Shown here: in pieces, positions 42,936-54,290 of the stretch
Position numbering within the stretch: the first letter of the stretch is position 1
Layout of the letters: the number at the start of each line of letters is the position of its first letter
NCBI GenBank assembly: GCA_023053575.1
Contig: JAKZAP010000003.1
Span: 5,742,561 to 5,806,560 of the forward strand
DNA length: 64,000 nucleotides
Reading direction: 5' to 3'
Origin: Branchinecta lynchi
Taxonomy: Eukaryota; Arthropoda; Branchiopoda; Anostraca; Branchinectidae
The notes under the pieces: generated by a model
Seen by the model: only the letters and a program-made list of their open reading frames with translations
The model's database searches: none
Told to the model about the DNA's origin: nothing
Program-made: the position numbers and the translations under genes

Positions 42936-45218
42936 GGCACTTGAGCTTACTCAAGTGCCATATAGCGATTGTAATTTCTGTCCGTCAGTCGGTCTGTCGG
43001 TCCCGGTTTTGCTAGTTCGGGCACTTCCAGATAAGCTAGGACGATGAAACTTGGCAGGCATATCAGGAACTGGATCAGATTAAATTAGAAATTGTCGCTT
43101 CCTCGATCCGACCATCTGGAGGGGAGTGGAGGGAGGGGGAATCCGGAAAAAACAGGAAAAATGAGATATTTTTAGCTTACGAACGGGTGATCGGATCTTA
43201 ATGAAACTTGATATATGGAAGGACTTCGTGTCGCAGACCCTCCATTTTAAATCCAGACCGCATCCGGTGACACTGGGGGGAGTTGGAGGGGGAAACCGGA
43301 AATCTTGGAAAACACTTAGAGTGGAGGGATCCGGATGAAACTTGGTGGAAAGTACAAGCAAAAGTCCTAGATACGTGACTGATATAACCGGAACGGATCC
43401 GCTCACTTTCGGGGAGTTGGGGGGGGGGAGAAGTCTGAATTTGTAGTGATCCCGCGAGTTCCGTGCTTCCTGATGTGCTGGGACGATGGAAATTGACAGG
43501 CATGTCTGGGACCCGACAAGATTAAATAGGAAATCGTCAATTCCCCGATTCGACCATCTGGGGGGGGGGGAGTGGAGGGAGGGTGAAGCCAAAATTTGAG
43601 GTATTTTTAGCTTGCGAAAGGGTGATCGGATCTTGATGAAAATTGATATTTAGGATGACCTCGTGTCTCAGACATCTCACTTTAAATTCGGGTCGGATCC
43701 GATGACACTGGGGGGAGTTGGAGGAGGGAACCGGAAATTTTGAGAAACGCTTAAAGTGGAGGGATTGGGATGAAACTTGGTGGGAAAAACAAGCACAGGT
43801 CCTAGAACGTCATTGACATAACCGGACCGGATCAGGGCACTGTGGGGGAGTTGGGGTGGGGGTCCGGATTTCTAGCGATCCCGCGAGTTCGGCATACTTC
43901 CTGATGTCCTAGGGCGATGAAACTTGGAAGGTATGTCAGGGATCCGAACAGATTGACTTGAGAACAGCCGTTTCCCCGACCCGACCATCGTGGGGGGAGT
44001 GGGTGGATGGGGAGTCCGGAATCTAGTGGCGTGCATAACTTTTGAACGGGTGATCGGATTTGAATGAAACTTGTCTGGTGTGCTATCACCTCGGACGTTC
44101 AGTGTCACGTCCGGGTCGGGTCCGATACCTGTGGGGATGGGGGGGGGGGTGGAAAACTCAAGAAACTAAAGCAGAGGGATTGGGACGAAACTTAATGGAT
44201 GGAACAAGCATTAGGCCTAGATGAAATTGACGGAGCCAGATGGTTTCGGGGCTCTGTGGGGGGAGTTGGAGGGGGTTTCCTGGAATTCCGGTAGTCGTGA
44301 GTTAGAATAGTTCCAGATGTAAAACGACAACGAAACTTTGCAGGCATAGCAACCCGAATTATCTTGACTTAAGAACCTGACACAACATACCCCCGGAAAC
44401 TTCCGTTCCTAGATCCGAGCATTTTTTGGGGAGCAAGAGAAGAGAAATATGGAAATTGACTTCTATAAATTGCGAACGAGTGGTCTGATTCGAGTGAAAC
44501 TTGGGGGATACGAATCGATGGCCTCGAAATGTAAAACGTGCGTTCGAACCATATGCGACCACGATTAGGGGAATTGGGGGTGGGGGGACTATTGACATGC
44601 ACAAAAACCAAACGTATGGACCGAATGAGATGAAAATTCGACAGTGCCGAGTTTATGCGGCCTAGATTTGTTATTTGGCGTCCGGGCCGGATTCGGCCAA
44701 GGTAGGGGGGGGGGGGGTACTGGAAACTTGCAGATAGGCTATGCTCCAATTTCAGTAAAACTTGATGGACAGGAACAGGGAATTAAGAGACTGGGCCCGA
44801 ATCGGCTCCGACAACGTTGGTGGGAGGGGGGTTGGGGTACCCGAACTTTCCGAAAATGCTCAGATTCGAGTGAAACTTGATAAATGGTATAAACGAAGAT
44901 GCTTTAGGTGGTCGATTTTTTTTATTCCGAACCAGATTCGGCCACGGTAGGTGGAGATAGAGTGAGTACCGGAAATCGTGTAGCACGTCTAGGGATCAAA
45001 CAAATGGATTTATTGGGATGAAAGTTTGAACAGTCATGTGCATTTGCTACAGACAATCGAGACGATGCCGGAACTGCTCAGAAATGAGTGAAACTAAATA
45101 TCCTATTTCTATTTCCGAACCGCATTTTTGGATGGCGGGTGTATTTTGTGTCGTTCTCATCTACTTTCTTGTACAGCCTACTCGTACAAGCGCCATATGA
45201 GCTCGTAGCTCTTGTTCA
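42936..45218 (-). mobile_element. GGCACTTG-family element (copy D), 2.3 kb
   Basis: The left border hairpin TGGCACTTGAG-CTTA-CTCAAGTGCCA lies at about 42943-42968 (11 bp perfect arms). The right border GCGCCATATGAGCTCGTAGC then TCTTGTT lies at about 45190-45215. At least four long internal units carry CGAACGGGTGATCGGATCTT, GATGAAACTTGG(T/C), CATATCAGG(A/G)AC and poly-G runs near GGAGTTGGAGG. Non-coding. Confidence 0.72.
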
Positions 45219-45259
45219 TACCACGATCAGTTACCACCGGGACCGTGGTATCAGAATAT

Positions 45260-45365
45260 CAGACACTTATTCAAACAACGTTTACAACGGATACGTCAGC
45301 TATGATTCTTCATCAGCGATATTTCGGCCCTTCTTGCAAGGGTCCTCGTCAGGCTGTCAATCCTC
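45260..45365 (-). ncRNA. Penelope-type unit with hammerhead-like core
   Basis: On the - strand CTGACGA (45352-45346), stem GGACCCTTGCAAGAAGGGCC, GAAA (45325-45322). Its flank reads TATCGCTGATGAAGAATCAT then AGCTGACGTATCCGTTGTAA and TTTGAATAA, as in 26683-26880 and 54391-54478. Confidence 0.5.
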
Positions 45366-45396
45366 TGGTTCAACTTTGGTGAAAAATGGGCACATG

Positions 45397-45880
45397 CAGT
45401 ATTTCAAGCACAACTCTTACTAGAAATGATCTTTTACTGATGAAATTGCTCAGGAATGTCTTCTTTTTTTAAATACATTACATTCCATGTGAAATCAGTG
45501 ATTTCCTTGTTAGAGCTTGCCTACGCTATCCAGCCATCTTTCATTCAACTTTAGTTGGCTTTGGTTCTGGCTTGGAGCCAATCCCATTCCAGCTTTCCAG
45601 AGACTTCCCGCTCTCCGACGCGGGTGCTGGACGCAAAATATTTGAAAATTGAACGCGCCGTGGTCAAAAAGCGGGACAACCCAGCAAAAGAAAAGAAATC
45701 CAAAGCAGAAGATAGACTTGATGGTCTAAAAGTTTGTCGGTAGACCTTGAAACTTTCCGTGACGGTTGTATTGCGTGACTCACAAAAGAAACCGTGAAGA
45801 AAGAGGGGGATATCAGAAGCTTATATTTCCATAAGGGAGCTAGGGAAAATATAAAGGCATAATAAGCAAAATGGTCTTTC
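45397..45880 (+). repeat. ~480-bp dispersed repeat
   Basis: Second copy of the repeat at 32404-32860 (AGCACAACTCTTACTAGAAA, CTCTCCGACGCGGG, GAACGCGCCGTGGT, AAGGGAGCTAGGG). Confidence 0.65.
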
Positions 45881-45899
45881 CTTTAAAGGTTAACAGAAT

Positions 45900-46420
45900 A
45901 GGGCTAAGTTACGACAGCCTGATTACCCATCATATTTTTACTTAATTAGGCGAGAAGAACCGACAAAAACGCGTTACTTCGCTACTTTGTTATCCACGAT
46001 TCTTGTATTTTAGCTGACGTAATTTCTCTTCCGTAACTGTTGTACCTCTATACGGACGTAGCTCTATGTTTGACACGTTTAGCAACTACAGCAGCAGCCA
46101 ATTGCCGTAATAACAAGTCATGGAGGACCAGGAAGAACTCGGCATTCGCCCATATATGTTTGAGCCGCAGTGCTCATCAGAGTCGTCTGATGAATCGAAC
46201 ATTTCAAAATCTTCGCGTTGTTAGCCATTGAAACAGACGCTTTTGCAGACATTCAAATTTTCCGCGGCTCGCCGTAAAGACATTTGTCGTGCAACCAGTG
46301 GAGATTCCAAACGTCACTACTAGACTACGCGACGTAAAAAACAAAAATCCCTTACATGAGTCAAAATAATTCAGTGTATTCAAATCAAACGTATAAAAAT
46401 AAGTTGGCTTTTCAATTAAA
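45900..46420 (+). repeat. Dispersed repeat, paired with 61900-62370
   Basis: Shared order: CTTCGCTACT/CTTCGTTGCT, GTTGTACCTCTATACGG/GTGGTACCTCTATGCGC, CAGTGCTCATCAG, ATCCCTTAC/ATCCGTTAACA, TAATTCAGTGTATT and AAAAATAAGTTGGCTTTTC. The copy at 61985-62275 keeps an open frame; this one does not. A third, shorter match lies at about 4115-4200. Confidence 0.6.
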
Positions 46421-46434
46421 CTTTAAAGGAACAG

Positions 46435-46580
46435 AAAATTTGACTCAAACTTGACTCCGGGAGCTAGCTGACATATCAAGAATGTACCTTGAGTCGATAT
46501 TGAGAATAAGAAAAATTATCGTTACGATCATTTCAGTTTCCGGGCAGTTTCCGAGAATTCGAATTTTGAGTTAGTAGAAA
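46435..46580 (+). repeat. 146-bp dispersed repeat, paired with 29573-29715
   Basis: Same landmarks and orientation as the first copy, with few differences (GTACCTTGAGTCGATATTGA; CAGTTTCCGGGCAGTTTCCG). Confidence 0.7.
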
Positions 46581-46598
46581 AAAAAAGCAAAAGGGTTT

Positions 46599-46672
46599 GT
46601 GTGCCGAGAGTAGGAATCGAACGCACGACCTCTCAACTACTACCCCGATACTATGGCCGAAACACGGCCAAA
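46599..46672 (-). other. tRNA-like stretch with a B-box (SINE or tRNA pseudogene)
   Basis: On the - strand GCGTTCGATTCCTACTCTCG fits a pol III B-box within a T-arm-like segment. GGCCATAGTATCGGGG upstream loosely resembles an A-box. The distance between them is too short for a full tRNA and the T-stem has a mismatch, so it is not a functional tRNA. A tRNA-derived SINE is plausible. Confidence 0.35.
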
Positions 46673-48145
46673 GGCGAACTTTTACAGTGCGTAAGTGCAA
46701 AAGGGGCAAGGGCCTGCCAGCTAGCTGTGGGAACACTAAGGAGGGGGTTCGAGATAACAAAGAAGGGGGGGGCCTGTCGACAATAAGTCCCTGTATCTTT
46801 ATCTAAGCCCCCCCCAGGTCGGTTTGATGGCCGAAAGTTGCGTAGTCAAGTTTTCTGTGCCTTTAAGTGAAATGAAGAACAAAATGTATCCTAAAACTGT
46901 AATTCTTATGAAATTTTGCTCTTTGCTCTTGCTCTTCCTCTTTGCTCTCTCAGTTTATTCTAGACCCTTTCCTTGCCAATTGTGCAAACGAGTCCGGCGT
47001 TTTGCAATCTTTCATACCCGTTCGAAGCATCACAACAGAAAGAAAAAGAATTTGCAAACAACAAAAATATAAGAACTCGCACAAGAGGATTTATATTTCA
47101 TTTTCTATGTCAAAAGAAGGTTGAAATACTTAGGTCTTGACTGATACTTTCTTAATGTAATGTAAGTTTATTGACATAAACGAATCAACCTCGTGTTGCT
47201 TAAAAGCGTCAGACATGCCAGTGGTATAAAAAACGACGCTTCACTAATTCTGATTTGTTTGTAAAAATTATTAATAAAATCGCAGCCTAAGTTGTTATAA
47301 AGAAAAAACAAAGAAACAACCAACACACGTCAACGCTAGAATTTTAGGACAAGATAATTAGTAACTAAAACAAACACAAATACCAACACGAGAATCTACG
47401 AGAACAGACATACAAGTAAAGAAAAAAAGAATAAGAAAAAAGGCTTGCGGGCCTTGCGGCAATGGTCTTAATTTATCGTACCCATCTTGGGAAAAAAAAC
47501 ACAGGACGGAGGTGGCTAGAAAGGAAACATGAGCTTTACACTCATGGCACTTGCAAGGTTAACCAAAACTCTGGAGGTACAAATGAGCATGGGCCCTTTG
47601 GAACATGAAAATATATCGCCAAAAGTATTTTTCGTTACAAAAGTATGTTGCACTGTTGGCTGATGATGCACACTTTAAAGCACATCTTGCACTATTTACT
47701 GTTTCCGTTCCACTCTTCTAAAACTGTTGACTACTTTAAAACCAAGCTCTGCTTATAACAGATTCTCCATGGTTTGCTGTTTCAAGCCTTTCTTCTGTTC
47801 CAATGACTACAAGCAGAAATAATGAAAAATGTACGTAACCGGTTTTTATCACGAGCGACATTGTCCGAACAGTCGTCGCCGCGAAAATACCAAAACAAGA
47901 CAAGTGCGAGAATCACCGAGTATTCGCTAGGAGGGTTTCGGTATACCGTAATAGATTTGGGTATCCGGGTCTTAGAAAGGATGGAGAGATTGCGAAGTAG
48001 GCTGCATTTGCATTATAGGTACGACGGGTCCTTTAGTGAGTTTTTTCTATTCGTAACCAAAACCTTTGACGTAAAGATGATCATGGGCTCTTGGGGAACA
48101 GACAAATATATACTTTTGCCAAAAGAGTGGAAAAATTAAGGGTAA

Positions 48146-50727
48146 CTAGACCTACGTTGCCTGGGCAACCTGAAGTGTTGCCGCAACACTTTGGTTTTGT
48201 TTCTTCGCTATCTGTTGCTGAAGTTGTCAACCCATCGAGGTTTTCAAAATGGTGAATTCCAAAATGATTTTTTTTCTGGACCGATGATACAATTTGAATC
48301 ACAGAGCTATCCTTCAGCCTTGAAAAAATCGACAATAATATATTGGAAGTAGGGACTGAATTGACTTTCCAGCCAGTTGAACTTTATCCTTTTCAGTCGT
48401 AGACATCGTGAGTGGTGAAAACTTGGAACATTATCTTTTATATCCTAGTTGGTATTATAAAGGTATCATTAACCTTTCAGGATCAAAATAATGCATAAGC
48501 ACTTAATTTAATTCTAATTTACAGCGATAGACCATGGAGACTAATTTTCTTACCCTCAGACTATAGAGATCAAATAAAATGTGCACTATAATTTGCATAA
48601 GCCTCATTCTTTACTTAGTAGTCCCTCTCCCGTTATAGCCATCAAGTTCACCGGAAACAAATAATGGGTAGGCTACAGAAACAAGCAAAAGTTGCAAACC
48701 TCTCATCGCTGAAGATGATTGTAGCTTAACATCCGATGTCTTACAATTGGGAACCAAATTGTTTTTACCATCAAATACACGGGAAACAAATAATATGTAC
48801 ACCTTACCTTAGACCTTAGATCCTCCTGTGCCACCAGAGGCACCCAGGGCATCCACGAATAGGCGCCAGTCTTCCCTCTGGTGGGCTGCCGCCAGGACAT
48901 CTTCCCACTCAGGTTGCAGACTTGCGTGGACGTTTGCAAGGTCCCTCTGGTAGGTGCGACGGATCGTATTTCTCGGTCGTCCCCTTCGACGTCTTCCTTT
49001 TGGTTGCCAATGGAAGATGTTGTTTGGCAACCTGGATTCGTCCATGCGAAGGACGTGGCCCAAGTATCGCCATCTTCTTTTTCGGATAACGTCTGTTATC
49101 AGCGGCTGACCAGTGAGACGGCGTACCTCCTGGTTCGATACTCGCTGCTGCCAAGTTATGTTGAGGATTCTCCGGAGACAATTCGTCTCGAAGGCAAGAA
49201 TCCTCTTCTCCTGCTGCATGTTGAGCTTCCAACATTCACTGTGACACAGCAGAATGGACAGGACATTACTGTTCAGCAGGCGCAGCTTCAGCTTTGTGGA
49301 GTATTTCCTGGATCTCCAGACGGGTCTCAAGCGGTTGAAGGCTCCGCTTGCTTGGCCAATGCGAAGTTGAATTTCTCTGGCGTTTGAGCCGTCCTTTTCC
49401 ACGGTGCTTCCTAAGTATCTGAATTCCAGGACTTGCTCGATGTCCTTTCCTGCACATCTCAGATTTAAAGGGGAGTCGCTGGTTGCCATGCTCTTCGTTT
49501 TGTCGGAGTTAATCCGGAGACCCAACTGGCTGGCTTTCTCTTCGATTGTGTTCATCAACTCCTGTAGCAATATGTACACCAACTAGTAAAAGTTGCAAAC
49601 CCCTCATGGGCGAAGATGATTATGAGCTAACAGCCTACTCTCGCTTACTAAGCCCCTAGTTCAACTTTATCCTTTTCAATCATAGACATCGTGGCGAATG
49701 AAAACTTGGTACATTATCTTATATAGCCTAGTTGGTATTATAAAGCTGTCCGTAACTGTTCAGGATCAAATGACAACCTATGCCAATCTGCTAATTATTG
49801 CGAAACTACGTCATTATTTTACACTATCATCTGTATCCGCTGCATACACACTTAATTCTAGGTTACAATGATAGACCATGGTGATGAATTTTCTTACCCT
49901 ACCTATTATTTACAGAGATCAAGTTACATGTACACCAATTTGCAGAATTTCTAGCCCCTCGTGAACCCCCTCTAGCAACCGATTCGTACTTACAAGTCCC
50001 TCTCCCCGTGATAGAGATCAATACACTCAAAAGAAGTAATAGGTACACCAACTAGTAAAAGGGGCAAACCCCTCATCATCGAAGATAATTATAGCCTAAC
50101 AGCCGATTGTTACTTACAAGTCCCCTAAATGTCTTACTATCGGGAACCAGAATGTTTCTCTACCGCAATCCCAAGTGCAAAAATGGAATGATGAACTTAG
50201 CTAAAATCACGAACAGAAATGGGTAAAAACAATAGATGGCAGCAGTTTCGGCCCCGTGGGAAAATGGCACGTTTTTGTTTCTCCAAATTTTGTTAGGCTA
50301 CTAGTCATTCAAAGAATATATATTGGCTGTGGGGCCGGTCAACTGCCTCACATATCTAGCACTTAGAGATTTTAGTCCGTATTTAGTTTGAAACTGGTGC
50401 CTGCCTGCTAGAACGGAACTTTCCACTCGATAGCAGAAACATGGCTTGATGAAATGAAAGCTTGGGTGCACAAACTCAGATAGTCCTCTCTGACATAGGC
50501 TATTCAACTCCGCTTCAGTTCACACACCGTAGGCTAAAGACAAGCAAAAACCATCCTTTTTGGCCCCAGGCAAGAGTTCTACGGAGCTTTCCAAAATGTA
50601 ACATCATATTCATCAACCCGGCCTAAGGTCCACACTTTCCGTAAAAACCGCACAGGTTAGACCCTTATCAGTTACCAGGAATAAGATGAATCGGCGGCAT
50701 AGGAAAAAAAAAAACGAGGACAAAACC
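48146..50727 (-). mobile_element. Helentron/HINE-like element, copy 3, 5' end lost, LINE inserted
   Basis: In reverse, the 3' end is at 48146: CTAG preceded by AGGT and the hairpin GTTGCCCAGGCAACGT, with T as the next flanking base. The array and the TTACGGAAAGTGTGGACCTT region (50620-50645) match copies 1 and 2. At 50727 similarity stops before the 28-bp terminal segment. The 3' side lacks the CTCTCGCAACACTTTAGCCG portion, so it belongs to a shorter subfamily or carries a deletion. Confidence 0.68.
48803..49568 (-). mobile_element. 5'-truncated LINE with intact RT C-terminal frame and 11-bp target duplication
   Basis: A single open - strand frame of ~250 codons carries the RT palm/thumb end and C-terminal region: SQLGLRINSDKTKSMATSDS, FRYLGSTVEKDGSNAREI, LLCHSECWKLNMQQEKRI, RRWRYLGHVLRMDESRLP and KGRRRRGRPRNTIRR. 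AATATGTACAC flanks it at 48792-48802 and 49569-49579. The 3' end is a TCTAAGGTCTAAGGTAAG short repeat instead of poly-A, as in RTE-like elements. It is inserted in Helentron-like copy 3. Confidence 0.88.
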
Positions 50728-50852
50728 TAAAGAAATACAACAAAACAACAAGGTAAGCTGATTTGGAGAAGGCTTCAAAAGAACATAATTGTAGACTAAC
50801 TCTCGCCATTCTGGCTGTTATCGCTAATTATTTTTTTTTTTTTTTTTTTTAG

Positions 50853-50934
50853 CGCCAAGTACCCTCAAATGGCCAAAATAAAAAAGCAGCAATTCGACGA
50901 AGAAGGAAAGACGACGAGATCATTAAAAGATAAG
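50853..50934 (+). CDS. UBTF: UBF-like gene exon 6, linker between HMG boxes
   Basis: A long T-tract acceptor (T22-AG) precedes 50853 and the GTATGG donor starts at 50935. 82 nt, phase 2 in, phase 0 out; residues 169-196: C (shared), AKYPQMAKIKKQQFDEEGKT, TRSLKDK. It closes HMG box 1 (…EEYCAKYPQM resembles the box end R-x-D-H-P-D-L) and forms a basic linker. The assignment rests on exact phase with exons 5 and 7 and the H/Y-P motif. A shadow frame is also open, but is not compatible in phase. Confidence 0.8.
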
Positions 50935-51133
50935 GTATGGAAATGTTGTGTTGTTCAGTTCGGGATTACTTCGTGATTTCTATTCCGAGCGATTAAGGTA
51001 TACAGCTTGCTAACCGGCTGACGATGGCAGACGAGGGTTCAAGAAATTAAAAAGTAGTAGCCGATCGGAGGGAGCCCCTTTCACGTTTCCTGACGCTTAA
51101 ATAAAACGGAACTTACGCGTTTACATTAACTTG

Positions 51134-52881
51134 CAGGGGCGTCACTATGGGGGGGGGGACTCCCCCCCCCCCCCCCCCCCCCCTAAAGGTCTTGAGAAAG
51201 TACTTCCGTCGGGCGAAGTCCCGCGAAAGTTCACTTGTTTGTCGGCGCGAAATCAGAAGAAATAAAATGTTGTATGCTTTTGTCAGGCGTCGGTTGGCTC
51301 GTCGGCACACCGTGTTCTTTTTATACGCAAGAATTGAAATCCTGCAAACATTTGTCGGTCAAAACACTGAAGAAATCGAATTCTGCATGCTTTTGTCATG
51401 CCTCGGTATTCTCGCCGGCACATCGAGTTCTATTTATACATAAGTAATCCAGAAGAAATAAATTCTGTATGCTTTTGTCGGGAGTCGGTAGACTCGTCGG
51501 CACATCGGGCTCTACTCATACGTAAGAAATCAAATTCTGAAAACTTTGTCGAGCGCAACCGGGAAGTTCAAGTCTCATCGGCACAAAGGGTTATTTTTAC
51601 ACGTAAGAAATTAAGTTCTGTAAAATCTTGTCGAGCAAAACACAGACAAAATCAAATGCTGGATGGTGTTGTCGGGCGTTGGTATTCTCGTGGGCACATC
51701 GGGTTCTTTTTACAGGAAAAAAACAGACTCAGTAAATTTTTACCGAGCGCATGCCGGAAGTCTTGTCGGTACATCGTATTCTATTTACACGTAAGAATAA
51801 AGTTCTTTACAGTCTTGTCGGGCAAAACAAAGAAGAAATTTAATTCTGAATGCTTTTGTTGGGCGTTGGTATTATTGTTGGCACATCGGTTCTTTTTTAT
51901 ACGTTAGATATAAAATTAAATTAAGAAATTAAATTCTGCAAACTTTTGTCGGGTGCAAATTTTCCCGGAAAATGTACAGATTTACAAAAATTTCGCAGGC
52001 GTTGCTTGGTTCAACTTGTTCTGGGTAAAGTCGTTGGAAGCTCCGCTTTTAAGCGAAAGTTAAAACGAAAAGCCGAATCTATGAATTTTAATATATGAAT
52101 TTACATCAAAGGAACAATCTCAACTGATGCATTACAGTTACTTTTTCAGCCTGCGGCGCATTTTGTAGTATTCTCCATCGAACGGTGTTTCATTTAGTTT
52201 TCGGTTTAGTACAGAAATTCTTGGGGTTTGAAACACGTTAAAACCGGAAATTGTATGGTACTATAGCTAAATTTTTCTGGAAAAAGGCAGATTTAAAAAA
52301 TTTAGCCTGCGGCGCATGGTTTAACTTGTCTTGGTACAGTCGTTGGAAGCTTCGCTTTTTACCGAAAGCTAAAATTAAAATGTGAACTTAATATACAAAA
52401 TTATATCAAAGGAACAATCTCAACTGATGCATTACAGTCAGTTTAAAAAAAAATTCCGCCTGCGGCGCATTTTTTAGTATTCTTGATTTGCAGAACGGTG
52501 TTTCATTTAGTTGGCATTTTATGATAGAAATTCGTGAGGGGCTGAAACATGTTAGAAGCTAAACCTTGTATGGTAGGTACGGCTATTTTTCCTGAAAAAA
52601 GGCAGATTTAAAAAATTTTGCCTGCGGCGCTTTGGTACGGTCGTTTGAAGCTTCTCTTTATACCGAAATTTCAAACCAAAAGCTATATATGTGAACTTTA
52701 ATGTATGAAATTACATCAAAGGAATAATCCAAACTGATGCATTGCAGTTAGTTTTATCCCGGTTCTATACTTTGCTGGCGGGAAATGTACGCCGTTGCCG
52801 CGAAGCGTCAACTGCGTTTTTTGTCGGCACAAACCGTACGTCCCCCCCCCCCCCAAAGGTAAAAGGCTAGTGACGCCCCTG
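51134..52881. mobile_element. hAT-type non-autonomous element with 8-bp TSD and two internal tandem arrays
   Basis: Ends CAGGGGCGTCACTA (51134) and TAGTGACGCCCCTG (52881) are perfect 14-bp inverted repeats. TTAACTTG flanks both sides (51126-51133 and 52882-52889). Just inside are G/C-runs. Array 1 (about 51195-51945) has ~80-115 bp units with AAATTCTGTATGCTTTTGTC, GGGCGTCGGT and CTCGTCGGCACATCGGGTTC. Array 2 (about 51955-52790) has ~310 bp units (2.7 copies) with AATCTCAACTGATGCATTAC, CCTGCGGCGCAT and ACGGTGTTTCATTTAG. No transposase frame is seen; stretches of array 1 are open only because the unit lacks stops. Confidence 0.88.
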
Positions 52882-53010
52882 TTAACTTGACATGCTTTAT
52901 GGTGTATCTATACGATCAGTGAAGCAGTTTGTGGCCCCAAGAAGCACTACTTGACTCCTCCTCCAAGGCGAGCAACCCGTCACTCGTCACTACTTGACTC
53001 CTCCCATAAG

Positions 53011-53520
53011 CAGGGGCGTCACTAGCCTTTTACCTTTGGGAGGAGGACGTCCGATTTGTGCCGACGGACTAAAACATGCCGACAGAACATTTCCCACCAG
53101 CATAGAAGAAAACCGGTGTAAAACTAACTGTAATGCATCAGTTGCGATTATTTCTTTAATGAAATTTCGTATATTGAAGTTCACATATTCGGCACATATT
53201 AAAGTTAAAGTAAGCGTCCCAGGTGGAATTTTGTAAATCTGCCTTATTTCCGGAAATATTTTTCTATACCTACCATACAAATTCTAGCTTTTAACAACCC
53301 CAAGAATGTCAATCCTAAAATGCCAATTCAATTAAACACGCATCTTCCAAACAGAGAATACCGCAAAATGCGCAGCAGGCGAAATTTTGCGAAAACTATT
53401 TGTAATGCATCACTTCATGTTATTCCTGTAATGTAATTTTGTCTATTGGAGTTCACATATTCGGCTTTTCATTTCAGCTTTCGCTAAAAAGCTAAGCTTC
53501 CAACGACTGTACCCCAGGGG
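53011..53520. mobile_element. Partial inverted relative of the hAT-type element
   Basis: It starts CAGGGGCGTCACTAGCCTTT (53011), then AGGACGTCCGATTTGTGCCG, then inverse array-2 sequence (TGTAATGCATCAGTTG, TCACATATTCGGC). It stops near CCAACGACTGTACCCCAGGG without a second terminus. It lies 130 bp from the full element, in tail-to-tail orientation. Between them CACTACTTGACTCCTCC is repeated twice. Confidence 0.75.
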
Positions 53521-53589
53521 TGGGAGTGAGACCTATATCTATCTATCCTATATTTTAAAACTTGTTTCGTAGGCTAAATTTCGAAGTTA

Positions 53590-54290
53590 ATTCTGACGAA
53601 ACTGGGCAAAGGTCGAAGTAATCAATATGTCTGCAAAAATGTCAGAAGAAAAATGATCCTGTAGGAATTGAATCTGAAAACTCTTATTGAGCTTTCGGAG
53701 AGCAAAGTGAGTGAAAGTGTTGCCCAAAAATCTAATATTTGATTCAGACAATTGGCTCTTTTCTTCGCCAGATCCAGTCTTCGCCAGGCTAATCATCAGA
53801 GAAAACCAAGTTCAGATATACCTCTATAAGCCATATCTATTTTGACGATACTGACCAATACTTCCTGCTTTACTTCTGACAAAATTTTCCGGTTTCGCCC
53901 GAATTCCGAGCGAACTACTAGTCAAGCAATAAAAGAAAATTCAGAAACGAATCCAGCGTATCTCTATCAAATCAACATCTAATCAACTTTAAATAAAACT
54001 TTGACTTAAAAAAAAATCCGGTTACAACCGGATTCCGGACTAATTATGTGTCCGGGTAAAAAACGATTGTCATGTGCAGACTCAGCCTCTCTTCATACCC
54101 CTTAATCTGTCATCTAATCAAGCTTTTGCTTTTAACAAATTTTCCGGTTTGGGCCGGATTCCAGGCGAACTATTTGTTCAGCGAGAAAACGGTTTTCACC
54201 ATCGTGTTCAGCATGTCGTTTTACCCCTAAATCGAACATTTAATCAACTTCAAATGAAACTTTTACTTTAAATCAACTTTCCGGTTTTCT
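53590..54290 (+). repeat. GGGATCCC-family tandem array
   Basis: Units as at 29719-30545, in the same order (GCCAGGCTAATCATCAGAGA, GCCATATCTATTTTGACGAT, CCGAATTCCGAGCGAACTAC, GTCATGTGCAGACTCAGC), indicating a second copy of that element rather than independent arrays. Confidence 0.65.

Larger units (their letters stand above)
37420..50852. other. UBF-like gene intron 5 (13.4 kb), repeat-filled
   Basis: Phase 2 intron. It contains GGGATCCC-family sequence (37488-38100 and 41635-42610), Helentron-like copies 2 (38117-41625) and 3 (48146-50727, carrying a LINE), a TIR repeat split by a GGCACTTG-family element (42706-45260), a ribozyme-like unit (45260-45365) and dispersed repeats (45397-46580). 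47130-47520 and 47600-48140 hold nothing I recognise, apart from a GGCACTTGCAAGG end at about 47545. Confidence 0.75.

Noticed and set aside
43080..43592. 170-codon - strand frame rich in P and S
   Set aside because: It lies wholly inside the tandem array of a GGCACTTG-family element. The frame is open because the repeat unit lacks stops, and codon content is low-complexity.
46599..46672. Functional tRNA gene on the - strand
   Set aside because: Only the B-box is convincing; the A-box to B-box spacing is too short and the stems mismatch, so it is listed only as tRNA-like.
46909..47072. Small frame with a signal-peptide-like start (MKFCSLLLLFLFALSVYS)
   Set aside because: It is short, has no second exon or homologue that I recognise, and lies in repeat-rich intron. 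A T-rich stretch easily yields hydrophobic codons.
48881..49387. 168-codon + strand open frame
   Set aside because: It is antisense to the LINE RT frame at 48803-49568 and has no recognisable domain.
51147..51907. Chained + strand frames of 60-170 codons
   Set aside because: They are produced by the ~100-bp tandem units of the hAT-type element. No conserved domain was seen, and the phase shifts between units.
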